From CAYLJJ01 sp964384025 (lineage in GTDB: Bacteria > Myxococcota_A > Bradymonadia > UBA7976 > UBA1532): a DNA stretch of 64,000 nt. Below the pieces are notes generated by a model, which saw only the letters and a list, made by a program, of their open reading frames with translations, did not search any database and had not been told where the DNA came from. Location: contig CAYLJJ010000004.1 of assembly GCA_964384025.1 (NCBI GenBank), forward strand, positions 74,864-138,863, written 5' to 3'. The position numbers and the translations under genes are program-made. Below, piece by piece: positions 41,742 to 51,417 of the stretch. Within the stretch, counting starts at the first letter, position 1. Every line of letters starts with the position of its first letter.

Positions 41742-44700
41742 TCAGCGATAGAGGTTCAAGCACTCCTGATCTCGGCAGATGCGTTCTAAAGTGTCAGATA
41801 GCCCATCCCGTCTTAACTCTCCCAACCACCAAGCGAAGCCATCGGGATCGGGCTCTCGGAGAAGGAGGCTGCGGTAGATGAGGCGCAGCGTCCCCTCATC
41901 CGAGAGTCCCCGACGCTCAAACTCAGCGCTGGCGAACAGCTCCTGTGCAAAGTGACAGCGGGTGTCTTGATCGACAATGGCGGTGATAGAGAGCCGCGCT
42001 TGATACTCAGGCGCTTGAACCGGACGACCCAAGATAGAGCGATACATCCAGGAGATGGTCGCGTCTCGACCGCGCAGCTCTTGAGACCAAAATTGGGGTC
42101 GGATGGGGATGTTGGGAGCCCCCGCTTGAACCGTGGGGGGATAGAGATCAGGCTGAGCGAAGAGAGCCTCAGCCTCATCCTCAATACCGCAAGCGTATGC
42201 TGAGAAGTGCCACCGATTGATCCCCTGGCAGTGGATGCCGTTGTTGTCCCCCAGGGATTTGGAGATGGGGATCGAGAGGTAGGCGTTGGGGTTGTAGATC
42301 CTTAAATGTCGATAGTGATCTCTGAGGGTCAATCTACGCTCCTCGTCGTTGGCCACCATCGCCAAACGGCGGATATCATCTGGGGTGTCTGGATCGCTGG
42401 AAAAGTTGTCATAGTCCAGGATTACAGGGAGCCCACCCGCGTTGTTGATGATGTTGGCGTCGTGGTAGTCCCCATCTCCATAATCGTTGAGGATAAACCC
42501 TCCCTGTGGACTCAGAGGCTGCAAGAGCTGCCCATCTACAAACTCCAGATGCTGCGCTCCCATAACAAAGTCTGCCTGCTCCCGCCCCCGCGCCATTGCA
42601 GAGTTCGCCGCCTGGATCCCAAAGTAGATCTCGCCGATTCCCTGGCTCTGGGCGTGGGCTCTCAGCGCCTCGATGATCAGCGCGAGACCCTCCGCTCCAT
42701 CAAGGCTCAGGGAGGGGCCATCTCCTCCCCCCATCAACCGCGCCTGGCCGAAGAGAAAGCCGCGTAGACCTGCGTTGAGATAGATCCGCCCCCAAGCGAT
42801 CAGATGCGCTCGGGCAGCGGCAGAGTGAGCAATATCAGGGATACAGGTGTTGGCGCCCCAATGCCCTTGGCTGCCTGGAACACAGAGATCCGGCCAGTCT
42901 CCCACAGGGACATTGTTCTGATGGAGATACTCAGACATCTGGGCCACAAGCAGCAGGTTGGGGCTGGCATCATGAAACAGCCGCGCCAAGCCGCTGATGC
43001 GCTCCTGCATACAGGCTCGAGCCTCCTCAGGAGCGTTACGCATACAGGGATCAGGGGAATCCGGAGCCATGGTGATCCAGGTGTTGCCAAAGAAGAGGCC
43101 CAGGCGAGGCTGGAGCCTCTCAACAGAGTGCAGGGCATCACAGCTTAGGCTCCCTGAGAGTAGATCTGCTTCTCGACCGCGACAGAGCAGAAGAGGGGAG
43201 TAGCCCTGCACCCACTGAAGATCTACCGTGCGCTCCATATGCCAGCGAAGATCGCCCAAACATTGGCCTCCTGAGCAGGCGGTCCCCGCTGCACAACGGT
43301 TGGGACAGTTGCCTCCGCAGCCATCATCTCCACACATCTGCCCCTCGCAGTGAGGTTGGCAGCCGCATTGGCCTTGAACACAGCCCAGGCCGTTTGGGCA
43401 GAGCTCCCCCTCATCTACCTCCCCATCACAATCATTGTCCTGACCATCACAGCGCTCCTCTAGAGGCAACGTAGAGCCCAGACAATCTCCCCAAGAGCCC
43501 CCATCACAGGAACTCTCTCCGGGCTGGCAATTTCCCACCCCCCGCGTAGCCCTGGGGCCTTCATAACATTCGCGGCTCAGCTCCTCATCTATAGAGCCAT
43601 CGCAGTCGTTATCCACTCCATCGCAGCTCTCTTGAGAGGGGCCAAGCATCCCGATACAGCGCCCCCACTCTCCTCCTTGGCAGCTTCGGAAGCCTGCTTG
43701 ACAGCGACCCACTCCAGGCTCTCCAGGGCCTGCATAGCACTCATCTCGAAGCTCCTCATCGATAAGGCCATCGCAGTCATCATCCTCTTGGTTACAGAGT
43801 TCCGCCTGGGGCAGGACCTCCTCCTCGCATTCTCCCCAAGCGCCGCCTTGGCAGCTCTCTAAGCCGCTGCGGCAAAGGCCCACTCCCTCTGTATCCTGAG
43901 GACCGCTGTAGCAGGGGCGCTGCTCTCCATCTATACAGAGCCCACAGCCCTCATCGATCAAGCCATCACAGTTATTATCTAGGCCGTCGCAGATCTCCTG
44001 TTGGGGTAGGACCTCCTCCTCGCATTCTCCCCAAGCGCCGCCTTGGCAGCTCTCTAAGCCGCNNNNNNNNNNNNNNNNNNNNNNNNNNNNNNNNNNNNNN
44101 NNNNNNNNNNNNNNNNNNNNNNNNNNNNNNNNNNNNNNNNNNNNNNNNNNNNNNNNNNNNNNTCTATACAGAGCCCACAGCCCTCATCGATCAAGCCATC
44201 ACAGTTATTATCTAGGCTGTCGCAGATCTCCTGTTGGGGCAGGCTTTGACCCTGGCAGGGTCCCCAGCTCCCCAGCTGACAGAATCTCCAACCCGAGACA
44301 CAACTCCCCTGTCCTTGGGTCCCTATCGGTCCCTCATAGCAGAGTTCCTGGGTTCCATTGACGCAGTCACCGCAGCCCTCATCGGTTTCCCCATCACAGT
44401 CATTGTCCAGACCATCGCAGATCTCCAAGACAGGGAGGACCTGAGCCATACAGATTCCCCATCTTCCAAGAGCGCATCTCTGAAGCCCCGCACGACAGAT
44501 CCCTTGCTCCGCCAACCCAGGGGCGCCCTCAAAGCACTCCAGATTCAGATCCTCATCGATCTGACCATCACAGTCATTGTCCAGACCATCACAGCGCTCC
44601 GGCGTGGGGAGCCCCGGCTGTGCTTCACACTGAAGGCTACGCCCAGTTGGCGCACAAACCATCAGCCCAGAGGCTTCGCAGAGCCCCATCCCCAGACTGC

Positions 44701-45046
44701 ATGGAGCACCTACGTTAAAGCCCTCGTCGATCTCACCATCACAGTCATCATCCAAGCCGTTACAGATCTCAAAACCCTCTATACAGGAAGGAAGCTCGCT
44801 CTCCTCCCCAGAGAGATCATCGATGCCACCCTCTTCTTGTACTCCCCACTCCTCCAGATACCTCTCTTCAGCCTCAGCGTCGATCCAGACCTCTTCTTCA
44901 GTGTCGCCCTCATCCAGATCCAAACGCTGATCCTCACCAAGCTCCTCCTCAAGTTCTGAGTCCAGCAGCCCCATCTCAAGATCAAGCTCTTGGGCCTCCA
45001 TACAGCTCAAGGTGAAGATGAAGAGCAGAGCACTCCAAAGACGCAT
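41742..45046 (-). CDS. Giant MopE-like secreted lipoprotein, interrupted by an assembly gap
   Basis: One gene, although the 100-N run at 44063-44162 puts the two halves out of frame. The N-terminal part (from ATG 45046) has a lipobox (FTLSC), an acidic stretch and four CDGxDNDCDG loops. After the gap come four more. Each loop sits in a 65-residue unit with CYxGP and CQxGxWGxC. A central domain of about 400 residues (from about 43250 to 42150) resembles a secreted TIM-barrel-type enzyme but is not identified. The C-terminus is DUF4214-like (YRSLLLREPDPDGFAWWLGEL). Loops should bind calcium or copper at the cell surface. Confidence 0.85.
43813..44242 (-). repeat. 195-bp tandem repeat spanning the assembly gap
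   Basis: Two nearly identical copies (43813-44007 and 44008 onward) encode a 65-residue MopE-type unit. The period measured left of the gap is exactly 195 bp (43846 versus 44041). The same period right of the gap would require the gap to be 62 bp instead of 100. Outside the gap only one base differs until the copies diverge near 44240. The high identity explains why assembly failed here. Confidence 0.9.
44063..44162. other. Assembly gap (100 N)
   Basis: A run of exactly 100 N, the usual placeholder for a gap of unknown length. The flanking repeat period and the reading frame both indicate that the true length is 62 bp, or 62 plus a multiple of 195. Confidence 0.97.
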
Positions 45047-45112
45047 ATCTCTCTCCCAGTTGGACGTAGAGAGAATATCGCAATCTGAACTCCCAGTGAG
45101 TTGAGAAGCCGT

Positions 45113-45721
45113 TTAACCACCCCGGCAGTAACTGCGCAACGCAGGCTCCATAAACTCAGGGGTCTCCAAACTCAAAGCAACTCCTTGCCCCTCGAAGATC
45201 TTAATCACTCGACAAAAGAGGAGCAGAGGAGGTGTAGCTACTAGACGGAGGATAACGTCCTGGTTAAGGCGAGGGACAGGACGGATCTGAAGCAGGAAGA
45301 GGCCTGCTAGAAGCTGGTCTACAGCGCGTTGTCGATCTGCTCCCTCTAATTTTAGAGAGATCACCTCTAGGTCCTGTCCTTGGCGAACCTTAAGGATGAG
45401 TCCATCACCTTCAGACCAATCATCACAGAGGCCCCGACGAAGACCCATTTCATGAATCTGATCTAAGACCCCTGGCTTTAGTTTTTGGTAGAGGATTCGC
45501 AGGTGATACAGATCTGAGGAGACCTGATCCACCGAAGCGAGCCTCCCCTGAAAGCTCAAGGTCGCTCCCCCTGAAGTATCTCGTAAAAAGATCGTGAGAC
45601 GGCGACCCTCAACAAGATAGATAGGGAGAAAGATCTCCAAGCCCTCAGGATCGATGGATTGGCAGGAAGCAACCACCCTCTGCCCATCCAACTCCAAGGC
45701 CACCATAAGTTGAAATCTCAA
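45113..45721 (-). CDS. PilZ-like protein, uncertain
   Basis: A 202-aa soluble protein of alternating beta strands. ASCQSIDPEGLEIFLPIYLVEGRRLTIFL resembles the DxSxxG strand and following barrel of PilZ domains, but the RxxxR c-di-GMP motif is missing, so it may be a degenerate PilZ. The second half repeats the same general strand pattern. The start is TTG at 45721, overlapping the upstream stop (TTGA); an ATG at 45706 is the alternative. It is cotranscribed with another protein whose C-terminus looks PilZ-like. Confidence 0.6.
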   Translation of the reverse strand: MRFQLMVALELDGQRVVASCQSIDPEGLEIFLPIYLVEGRRLTIFLRDTSGGATLSFQGRLASVDQVSSDLYHLRILYQKLKPGVLDQIHEMGLRRGLCDDWSEGDGLILKVRQGQDLEVISLKLEGADRQRAVDQLLAGLFLLQIRPVPRLNQDVILRLVATPPLLLFCRVIKIFEGQGVALSLETPEFMEPALRSYCRGG

Positions 45722-46779
45722 GCGCTCCTCTCAATCCAGCGCGACAGGAAAGGTGGAATATCTAGACGGATCCTCAGCATACCCTCATTTTTGAGCACCT
45801 CAGCCTCTAAGTAGATAGCACCCTCAGCGCAGGGGAGATGGATCAAAAGAGTGCTGCCCAAAGGCAGGGTCTTGCAGCCCTGAAGAGAGATTTCATGCCC
45901 CTCCTTCAGCCCATCAAGCGAGCACCTGGGCAGAGAGACACAGGGGGTTTTGAGACGACGAGATGGAGTGAAGGCCTGTGGCATCTTCTCACTCTTTGTT
46001 CGGACAACACGCTCTCTCACTCGCCCTACACGCTCTCTCTGTCCACTCTTTTGAGCCACCCTCTCCACCCTCTCTGGCCTCCTCCGTCCCGCGCGCTCTT
46101 TCTGACCCGCTCTCGCGCTCTCTGGTCTCTTTCGCTTCGCCTGCTCTCTTGGTCCACTTTCAGCCTTCGGTCTCTCCGGCTGCTTTCTTGGCTCAGCTTC
46201 AGTCTTCAGCCTCTCCGGTAACCTTCTTGGTTTAGCCTCAGTCTTTAGCCTCTTCGGTAACTTTCTTGGCTTAGCTTCGCTCTTTAGCCTCTCCGGTAAC
46301 TCTCTTGGCTCAGCTCTGAGCCTCTCTCCTGGTTTGGCCTCAACCTTCAGTCTCTCTCTTGGCCTTAGATTCTCTTTGGCTTGTCGCTCCGAATTTGAGT
46401 TGTGGGAGGAGCAGGCTGTAGGACTGGAATCACAAAGGTAACGGTGTTCAGAGTTGCGCAGCTGCTCCAAGCCCAGACTCTTGATCTCCTCTCGTTCAAA
46501 AAGAGGTTCAGTAAAGATCGCTCTCACCCGTTCAGTTTCAGTGAGCAGAACAGGACGGAGTATATGCTCTAAGGGTGAGCGGCACTCGCCAAAGCGCTTC
46601 GCCAGCTTTTCTCTGCCGATGAGCTGAAGGGCTAAGGATAAGCTCCCACGGGTCTCTTCGCTGCGATCACCTCCGACAAAAGCAACGCGGTAGTAGAGGA
46701 ACGCCTCAGGCTCTCCTCGCCAAGCGGCTTTTCGGGCCCACTTGAGGGCCTTCTCAATGAGGAGCCGCTTCTCTTTCAT
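45718..46779 (-). CDS. Basic repeat-linker protein with PilZ-like C-terminus
   Basis: About 353 aa from the ATG at 46779, chosen because AAGGG lies upstream and the earlier sequence (to 46914) is AT-rich and not protein-like. The N-terminal helical domain (about 1-110) is unknown. Residues 164-215 are four tandem 13-residue repeats (RLKSEAKPRKLPK type), continuing into an extremely Arg/Lys/Glu-rich region up to about 265. The C-terminal 80 residues are beta-rich and PilZ-like (ISLQGCKTLPLGSTLLIHL). The basic linker could bind nucleic acid, acidic polymer or membrane. Confidence 0.7.
   Translation of the reverse strand: MKEKRLLIEKALKWARKAAWRGEPEAFLYYRVAFVGGDRSEETRGSLSLALQLIGREKLAKRFGECRSPLEHILRPVLLTETERVRAIFTEPLFEREEIKSLGLEQLRNSEHRYLCDSSPTACSSHNSNSERQAKENLRPRERLKVEAKPGERLRAEPRELPERLKSEAKPRKLPKRLKTEAKPRRLPERLKTEAEPRKQPERPKAESGPREQAKRKRPESARAGQKERAGRRRPERVERVAQKSGQRERVGRVRERVVRTKSEKMPQAFTPSRRLKTPCVSLPRCSLDGLKEGHEISLQGCKTLPLGSTLLIHLPCAEGAIYLEAEVLKNEGMLRIRLDIPPFLSRWIERSA
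46135..46290 (-). repeat. Four 39-bp coding repeats
   Basis: Four in-frame 39-bp units (46290-46252, 46251-46213, 46212-46174, 46173-46135) encode 13-residue blocks of the form RLKxEAKPRxLPE. Identity falls from the first to the fourth unit. They are internal to a protein gene and not a CRISPR array. Confidence 0.85.
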
Positions 46780-46896
46780 CCAGCTGCCCTTTCTAAAAAA
46801 AATCCAATACGTAAAAAAAAATACAAAGAAGGTTTGGTGATTGCAAATCGGAGTTTCTCTGCACCTCAAAGCAAAACTTGAATTTCTACTCAGGAA

Positions 46897-46927
46897 TTGC
46901 ACTGCTTTGTACAAAGAACGCTATACT
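46897..46927 (+). promoter_or_regulatory. Candidate promoter upstream of creD
   Basis: TTGCAC (46897-46902) and TATACT (46922-46927) are separated by 19 bp in AT-rich sequence, 71 bp before the creD start. The -10 element is close to consensus and the spacing is slightly long. This is a visual match only. Confidence 0.3.
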
Positions 46928-46997
46928 CTATTCACAGGATTTGCATAGAGATATTATAAACTCTCCTCTAGATCCAAAATAATAGGGGAGTAAAGCG

Positions 46998-48365
46998 ATG
47001 AACATCCTGCGCAGGCTTAAAAACTCACTGGGTTTTAAATTCTCTGTGATTGGAGTGCTTCTGCTCCTCTTCCTCATCCCAGTAGAGATGCTCTCTTCTC
47101 TGGTTCAAGAGCGTTTTTCCAAACAGTGGCAGGTGTTCCAAGAGATCAGCTCCACTATGGGAGGACAGCAGACCGTTGGGGGCCTTATTTTAAGCGTTCC
47201 CTTCAAATCCCACCGTTATAAAACCTCAAAATATCAAGATGGGAGCAGCCACGTTGAAGATATCGTTGAGATCAAGTTAGCCAATTTTCTCCCCGAAGAA
47301 CTTCAAATCAGCGGAGGGCTCAGACCAGAGATCAGACATCGGAGCCTCTTTAAGGTCCTCGTCTACTTCGCTGATCTAAAACTCAGCGGAACCTTTAAGG
47401 CTCCAGACTTCGAACGTTTGGATATTGCAGAAGAAGATATCCTTTGGGAGCGCGCCTTTCTCTCCCTGCCCATCTCCGACACCATCGGTATTCGCAAGAC
47501 TCCCATCCTTAAGTGGGGGGAGGAACCGCTCCTCTTTGGTCCGGTGAGCAAGATCTTACCCGGATTGGAGAGCGTGATTCAGGCCAAGCCTCAGGGGATA
47601 GGAGATCTCAAAAATGGGAAATCGGTTGAATTTTCTTTGGAGTTAATCCTTTCAGGGAGTCAACAGCTCAGTTTTCTCCCTCACGGTCGAGAAACCCAAA
47701 TAAAGTTGAATTCCGAATGGTCTACTCCCAGCTTTAATGGTGCTTACCTCCCTATTGAGCGTAGTGTTGAGAAAAATGGATTTGATGCTCATTGGCATGT
47801 TTTAGAACTGTCTAGAGGATATCCACAACAGTGGATTGCCTCACCAGGTCTCAATAATATGCTTAACAACGGTAGTTTCGGCGTAAAATTACTGTTTCCT
47901 GTGAGTATATATCAGCAGACTACACGTTCTATTAAATACTCTTTTCTTTTTATAATTTTGACATTTTTAATATTTTTTCTCTTTGAGGTCTTTGGAAGGC
48001 TGCGTATTCACCCACTCCAATACTCTTTAGTGGGTTTTGGGCTCTGCATCTTCTATCTCAACCTGCTCTCTCTCTCAGAGCATATCAGCTTTGGCTGGGC
48101 CTATCTCGCAGCGAGCTTCTCTTCAACTCTGCTCATCACAGGTTACAGCGCAGCGGTCCTCAAGCAGAGGCTGAGGGCTGGACTGATGGGGCTCTTTCTC
48201 CTCGCCCTCTACGCCTTCCTCTATCTGTTGCTCAAGTCTGAGAGCTACTCCCTGCTCTTGGGCTCGCTGGGGCTCTCCTTTATCTTGGGGACGGTGATGT
48301 TCACGACGCGGAAGATCGATTGGTATCAGATCAATCGGGAGGAGCCTCAAGATCAGAATCTATAA
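46998..48365 (+). CDS. creD: CreD-family inner membrane protein
   Basis: A 455-aa protein with one N-terminal membrane helix, a large periplasmic domain and about five C-terminal helices. The family signature is clear: LSGSQQLSFLPHGRETQIKL, TPSFNGAYLPIERSV, FGVKLLFPVSIYQQTTRSIKY, LFIILTFLIFFLFEV, HPLQYSLVGF and LSLSEHISFGWAYL. CreD is an inner-membrane protein of the CreBC regulon linked to envelope stress and beta-lactam response. No creB or creC is nearby. The stretch about 47700-47970 is noticeably AT-rich. The ATG has GGGGAG upstream. Confidence 0.92.
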   Translation: MNILRRLKNSLGFKFSVIGVLLLLFLIPVEMLSSLVQERFSKQWQVFQEISSTMGGQQTVGGLILSVPFKSHRYKTSKYQDGSSHVEDIVEIKLANFLPEELQISGGLRPEIRHRSLFKVLVYFADLKLSGTFKAPDFERLDIAEEDILWERAFLSLPISDTIGIRKTPILKWGEEPLLFGPVSKILPGLESVIQAKPQGIGDLKNGKSVEFSLELILSGSQQLSFLPHGRETQIKLNSEWSTPSFNGAYLPIERSVEKNGFDAHWHVLELSRGYPQQWIASPGLNNMLNNGSFGVKLLFPVSIYQQTTRSIKYSFLFIILTFLIFFLFEVFGRLRIHPLQYSLVGFGLCIFYLNLLSLSEHISFGWAYLAASFSSTLLITGYSAAVLKQRLRAGLMGLFLLALYAFLYLLLKSESYSLLLGSLGLSFILGTVMFTTRKIDWYQINREEPQDQNL

Positions 48366-48462
48366 TTTTCGGGTGCTGAAGCGCTCATCTACTGATCTAT
48401 TTCGTTTAAGCAAAGGGTCATATTTTGGGAAAGGCAGCGCGAACTTTGTTAGCCTCCTGAGC

Positions 48463-51312
48463 ATGCGCTGCTTTCTCCTCGCCCTCCTTATTCTGGCTTG
48501 TGATAGCCCCTCCTCAGAAGAGCCAGATCTTGGTCAACTTCTGGATCTGGGATCTCGATCCGATCTGCAGTCTATCTTCCCTCCAGATATGCTCCCGTAC
48601 GATGCTATGGAGCCAGATATAGATCGCCTCGGACCTCTCCTAAACTCACTGATCCCCAACCGTGGTCCCCTTGCTGGGGGCAGCGAGATCCTGATCATCG
48701 GTCGAGATTTTAACGAGGATGTTCAGATTTTCCTTGGAGCACGACCCTGCGCTGACATCCGCCTAGAGAGTGAGAACCATCTACGCTGCGTCACCCCCGC
48801 CGGAGAGCACTCTGGCCCGGTGGATCTACGCATCCTTTTGGAGGGAGAGGAGGCACGCCTTGAAGAGGGTTTTCACTACTTCGAGCCCCTCAACGTGCTC
48901 AATATGCTCCCCCTCAAGGGACCGACCGCAGGTGGGATTGAGATCAGCATCGAGGGAGAGGGGCTCTTGGAGAGCAGCACTGTCCTCTTTGGGGGTCGGG
49001 CAGCGCTTCGAGTTCGCTGGGATGAGGAGGTGGGGATCTTAAGCTGTCTCCTCCCTTCTGGAGAGCCTGGAATAGTCGATGTGCTTATACGCAACATCAA
49101 CGGAGAGCTGCGGCTGCCTCAAGCCTTTAGCTACTACGAAGAGATCTTCCTTGAGGCGCTTCAGCCTCAATGGGGCTGGAGCACAGGGGGAGAAGAGATC
49201 AGCCTCTCAGGAGCGGGCCTCCTACTGGAGAGTCAGGTGCGCTTTGGTGACGCTGAGGCGGAGCCCCTCCAGAGTGAACTTGAACGTCAACGCCTCAAGG
49301 TCCTGAGCCCTCCCCACGAACCTGGCTTGGTGACGGTAGCGGTAGAGAACATCAATGGCCTTGTTCAGCGTGAGCAAGCTTTCCTCTATCTGGATCCAGA
49401 GGAGGAGGAACTCTCTCTAGAAGCGGTGGTTCCCCAACGCCTTCCCAGCTCAGGGGGAGGGCGGATTCTGGTGGGAGGCAGCGGCTTTACAGAGGAGGTG
49501 CAGATCTTCCTGGATGGAGAGCGGATCTTCTGTGAGCTGGAGGAGCCTCACCGTCTGAGCTGTGTGGCCCCTATCCATCCCCCTGGCTGGGTGGAGATCC
49601 AGCTGCGTCAGGGAGAGGAGCAACGGAGTCTTCCTCGAGGCCTGCGCTATTTTCCTGAGATTGAGGTCTTTGATCTTCAACCAGGGCGGGGCGCTCTTTC
49701 GGGAGGGACCTTGGTAGAGATCAGCGGTCGAGGCTTTCATGAGGAGATGGTCTTGGAGTTGGCGGGCGCGCGCCTGGATCTCATCGAAGTTCCCGACGCT
49801 GAGCACGCCTGGGCGCGGACTCCCAAGGGTCGTATGGGCTTTGCACACTTCCGCGCCTACACCCAGGAGGATGAAGCTTGGTTGCCTGAGGCCTTTGAGT
49901 ACTTTGATCCCTATAGCCGCTTCGGTGGCATCTGGGGAGAGGCGATCCTGCACTCTGTAAATGTCACCCTGGTCAACAGCATGGATGGGAGCCGTATTGC
50001 AGATGCTCAGGTCTGGGCTCGCTCTCCTGGGGGGAGCATGAGGATTGGGTTCAGTGATGAGGAGGGGCAGATCGTGCTCTCCAGCTTGGAGTTAGAACCT
50101 CCAGTCAGCGTTACAGCAGCGAAGGTGGGTTTTGAGGTCAGCACCTACGAGCGGGTCACCCATCAGAACGTGACCCTCTTTATGGATCCTCACCCCAGCG
50201 AGATAGAACCAGAGCCGGGAGATCCTCCTGAACCTCCCCCCCCCCTAGAGAACGCTCAGATCGAGGGTGAGCTTTGGGGCTTAGCTGAGCTGATCAAGCC
50301 GACAGAGCCTGGCTATGTTCTGGCCGCCTTTGTAGAGACAACTCACAGCTCGATCTTCAACCGCAATGCCCTACCCTGGCCTGAGGAGAGAGGGGTGCTC
50401 TTAGAGGATGGCGCCTTCAGCATCACCGCGCGCCCAGGTGAGCTGGCGGTGATCGCCACCGCTGCTCATGTTCCTCATGGCAGCTTGGTCGATTATCAGG
50501 AGGATCTCATCAGCTATCAGAGCCTTCGAGCACTAAGCTTTCCTGTCGCGATGGCCTACCAGCGCTTTGTGAGCGCCAGCCCTGGGCGACAGATCTCAGG
50601 GATCGAGCTGCGCCTAGAGCATCCTCTAGATCAGCAACTTATGGTTGAACTGGATAATCCCTCTGGTGGCACAGTCGAAGGACCTGGTCTCTACGAGGTG
50701 AGGGTCTTTTTGGATTTTGGCTCTGAAGGTTACTGGCAACTCGAGCCGGGCAGTCAAGGTCCCAACCATAGGCTCCCTGTGGGATCTCTGCCGGACATCA
50801 GCACCTGGGATCCAGATCTAAGCCTTCTCTGGCAGGGAATCGCTCGAAACGATGGTCCTCTCTGGCAGCCCTACACGATTACCTTTGAACACAGTCGCGA
50901 TTTTGGAGAGAGCCTGAGCATCGGTCCCTTTATCGGAACTCCCCGGATCATTCACCCCCAGGATGGAGGGGCGCTGGGAGATGATCGCCTCATCCGTTGG
51001 ACCACTTTTCCTGGAATCTCAGGTCCTACAGAGACCCCCCATATCCAGCTCCTCAACATCTCCTCAAGCACGGGCATTGCGCTCTGGAGCCACCTCCTCC
51101 CTGGGGGAGTCGATCAATATACTCTGCCTGATCTGCCCTTTGAGCTGGGAGAGGCTGACGCAGGTCTCTACCTCTCCTTCTCCTCTGTTCGCGTAGATGG
51201 AGAGTTCAACTATGACGACTTCGCCTTCCGAGATCTCTATCTAGAGCGCCGTAAATCCTTCAGCGTGACCTCTCTGCGCTTTGATTATGTTGAGAGCCCC
51301 GAAGATCTTTGA
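48463..51312 (+). CDS. IPT/TIG-repeat lipoprotein
   Basis: About 949 aa. The ATG at 48463 is chosen because signal peptide and lipobox (LLALLILAC) follow at once; the frame is open to 48373 but that part is not signal-like. Five IPT/TIG immunoglobulin-like domains lie between about residues 55 and 485, each with a PxxGPxxGGxxIxIxG-type start. A carboxypeptidase-regulatory-like domain follows (SMDGSRIADAQVWARSPGG), then a Pro linker (PEPPPPLENA) and a beta-rich C-terminal half. It is probably a long surface-exposed binding or adhesion protein. Confidence 0.82.
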   Translation: MRCFLLALLILACDSPSSEEPDLGQLLDLGSRSDLQSIFPPDMLPYDAMEPDIDRLGPLLNSLIPNRGPLAGGSEILIIGRDFNEDVQIFLGARPCADIRLESENHLRCVTPAGEHSGPVDLRILLEGEEARLEEGFHYFEPLNVLNMLPLKGPTAGGIEISIEGEGLLESSTVLFGGRAALRVRWDEEVGILSCLLPSGEPGIVDVLIRNINGELRLPQAFSYYEEIFLEALQPQWGWSTGGEEISLSGAGLLLESQVRFGDAEAEPLQSELERQRLKVLSPPHEPGLVTVAVENINGLVQREQAFLYLDPEEEELSLEAVVPQRLPSSGGGRILVGGSGFTEEVQIFLDGERIFCELEEPHRLSCVAPIHPPGWVEIQLRQGEEQRSLPRGLRYFPEIEVFDLQPGRGALSGGTLVEISGRGFHEEMVLELAGARLDLIEVPDAEHAWARTPKGRMGFAHFRAYTQEDEAWLPEAFEYFDPYSRFGGIWGEAILHSVNVTLVNSMDGSRIADAQVWARSPGGSMRIGFSDEEGQIVLSSLELEPPVSVTAAKVGFEVSTYERVTHQNVTLFMDPHPSEIEPEPGDPPEPPPPLENAQIEGELWGLAELIKPTEPGYVLAAFVETTHSSIFNRNALPWPEERGVLLEDGAFSITARPGELAVIATAAHVPHGSLVDYQEDLISYQSLRALSFPVAMAYQRFVSASPGRQISGIELRLEHPLDQQLMVELDNPSGGTVEGPGLYEVRVFLDFGSEGYWQLEPGSQGPNHRLPVGSLPDISTWDPDLSLLWQGIARNDGPLWQPYTITFEHSRDFGESLSIGPFIGTPRIIHPQDGGALGDDRLIRWTTFPGISGPTETPHIQLLNISSSTGIALWSHLLPGGVDQYTLPDLPFELGEADAGLYLSFSSVRVDGEFNYDDFAFRDLYLERRKSFSVTSLRFDYVESPEDL

Positions 51313-51417
51313 ATCACAGACTCTCTCTTTGAGCGCAAACTCAGTTTCGTTTGAGGATCCTCAAACGCTCAAGCTCCAAGCATGTTGAACCGTTCCAGGG
51401 ATGGAAATGGAGAAACT

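Noticed and set aside
44054..45046. Separate gene ending at the N run
   Set aside because: The stop after the N run arises only because 100 is not the true gap length; repeat period and frame show one continuous gene.
46135..46290. Regularly spaced 39-bp repeats that look like a CRISPR array
   Set aside because: Units are contiguous with no spacers and are in frame within a protein gene encoding RLKxEAKPR blocks.
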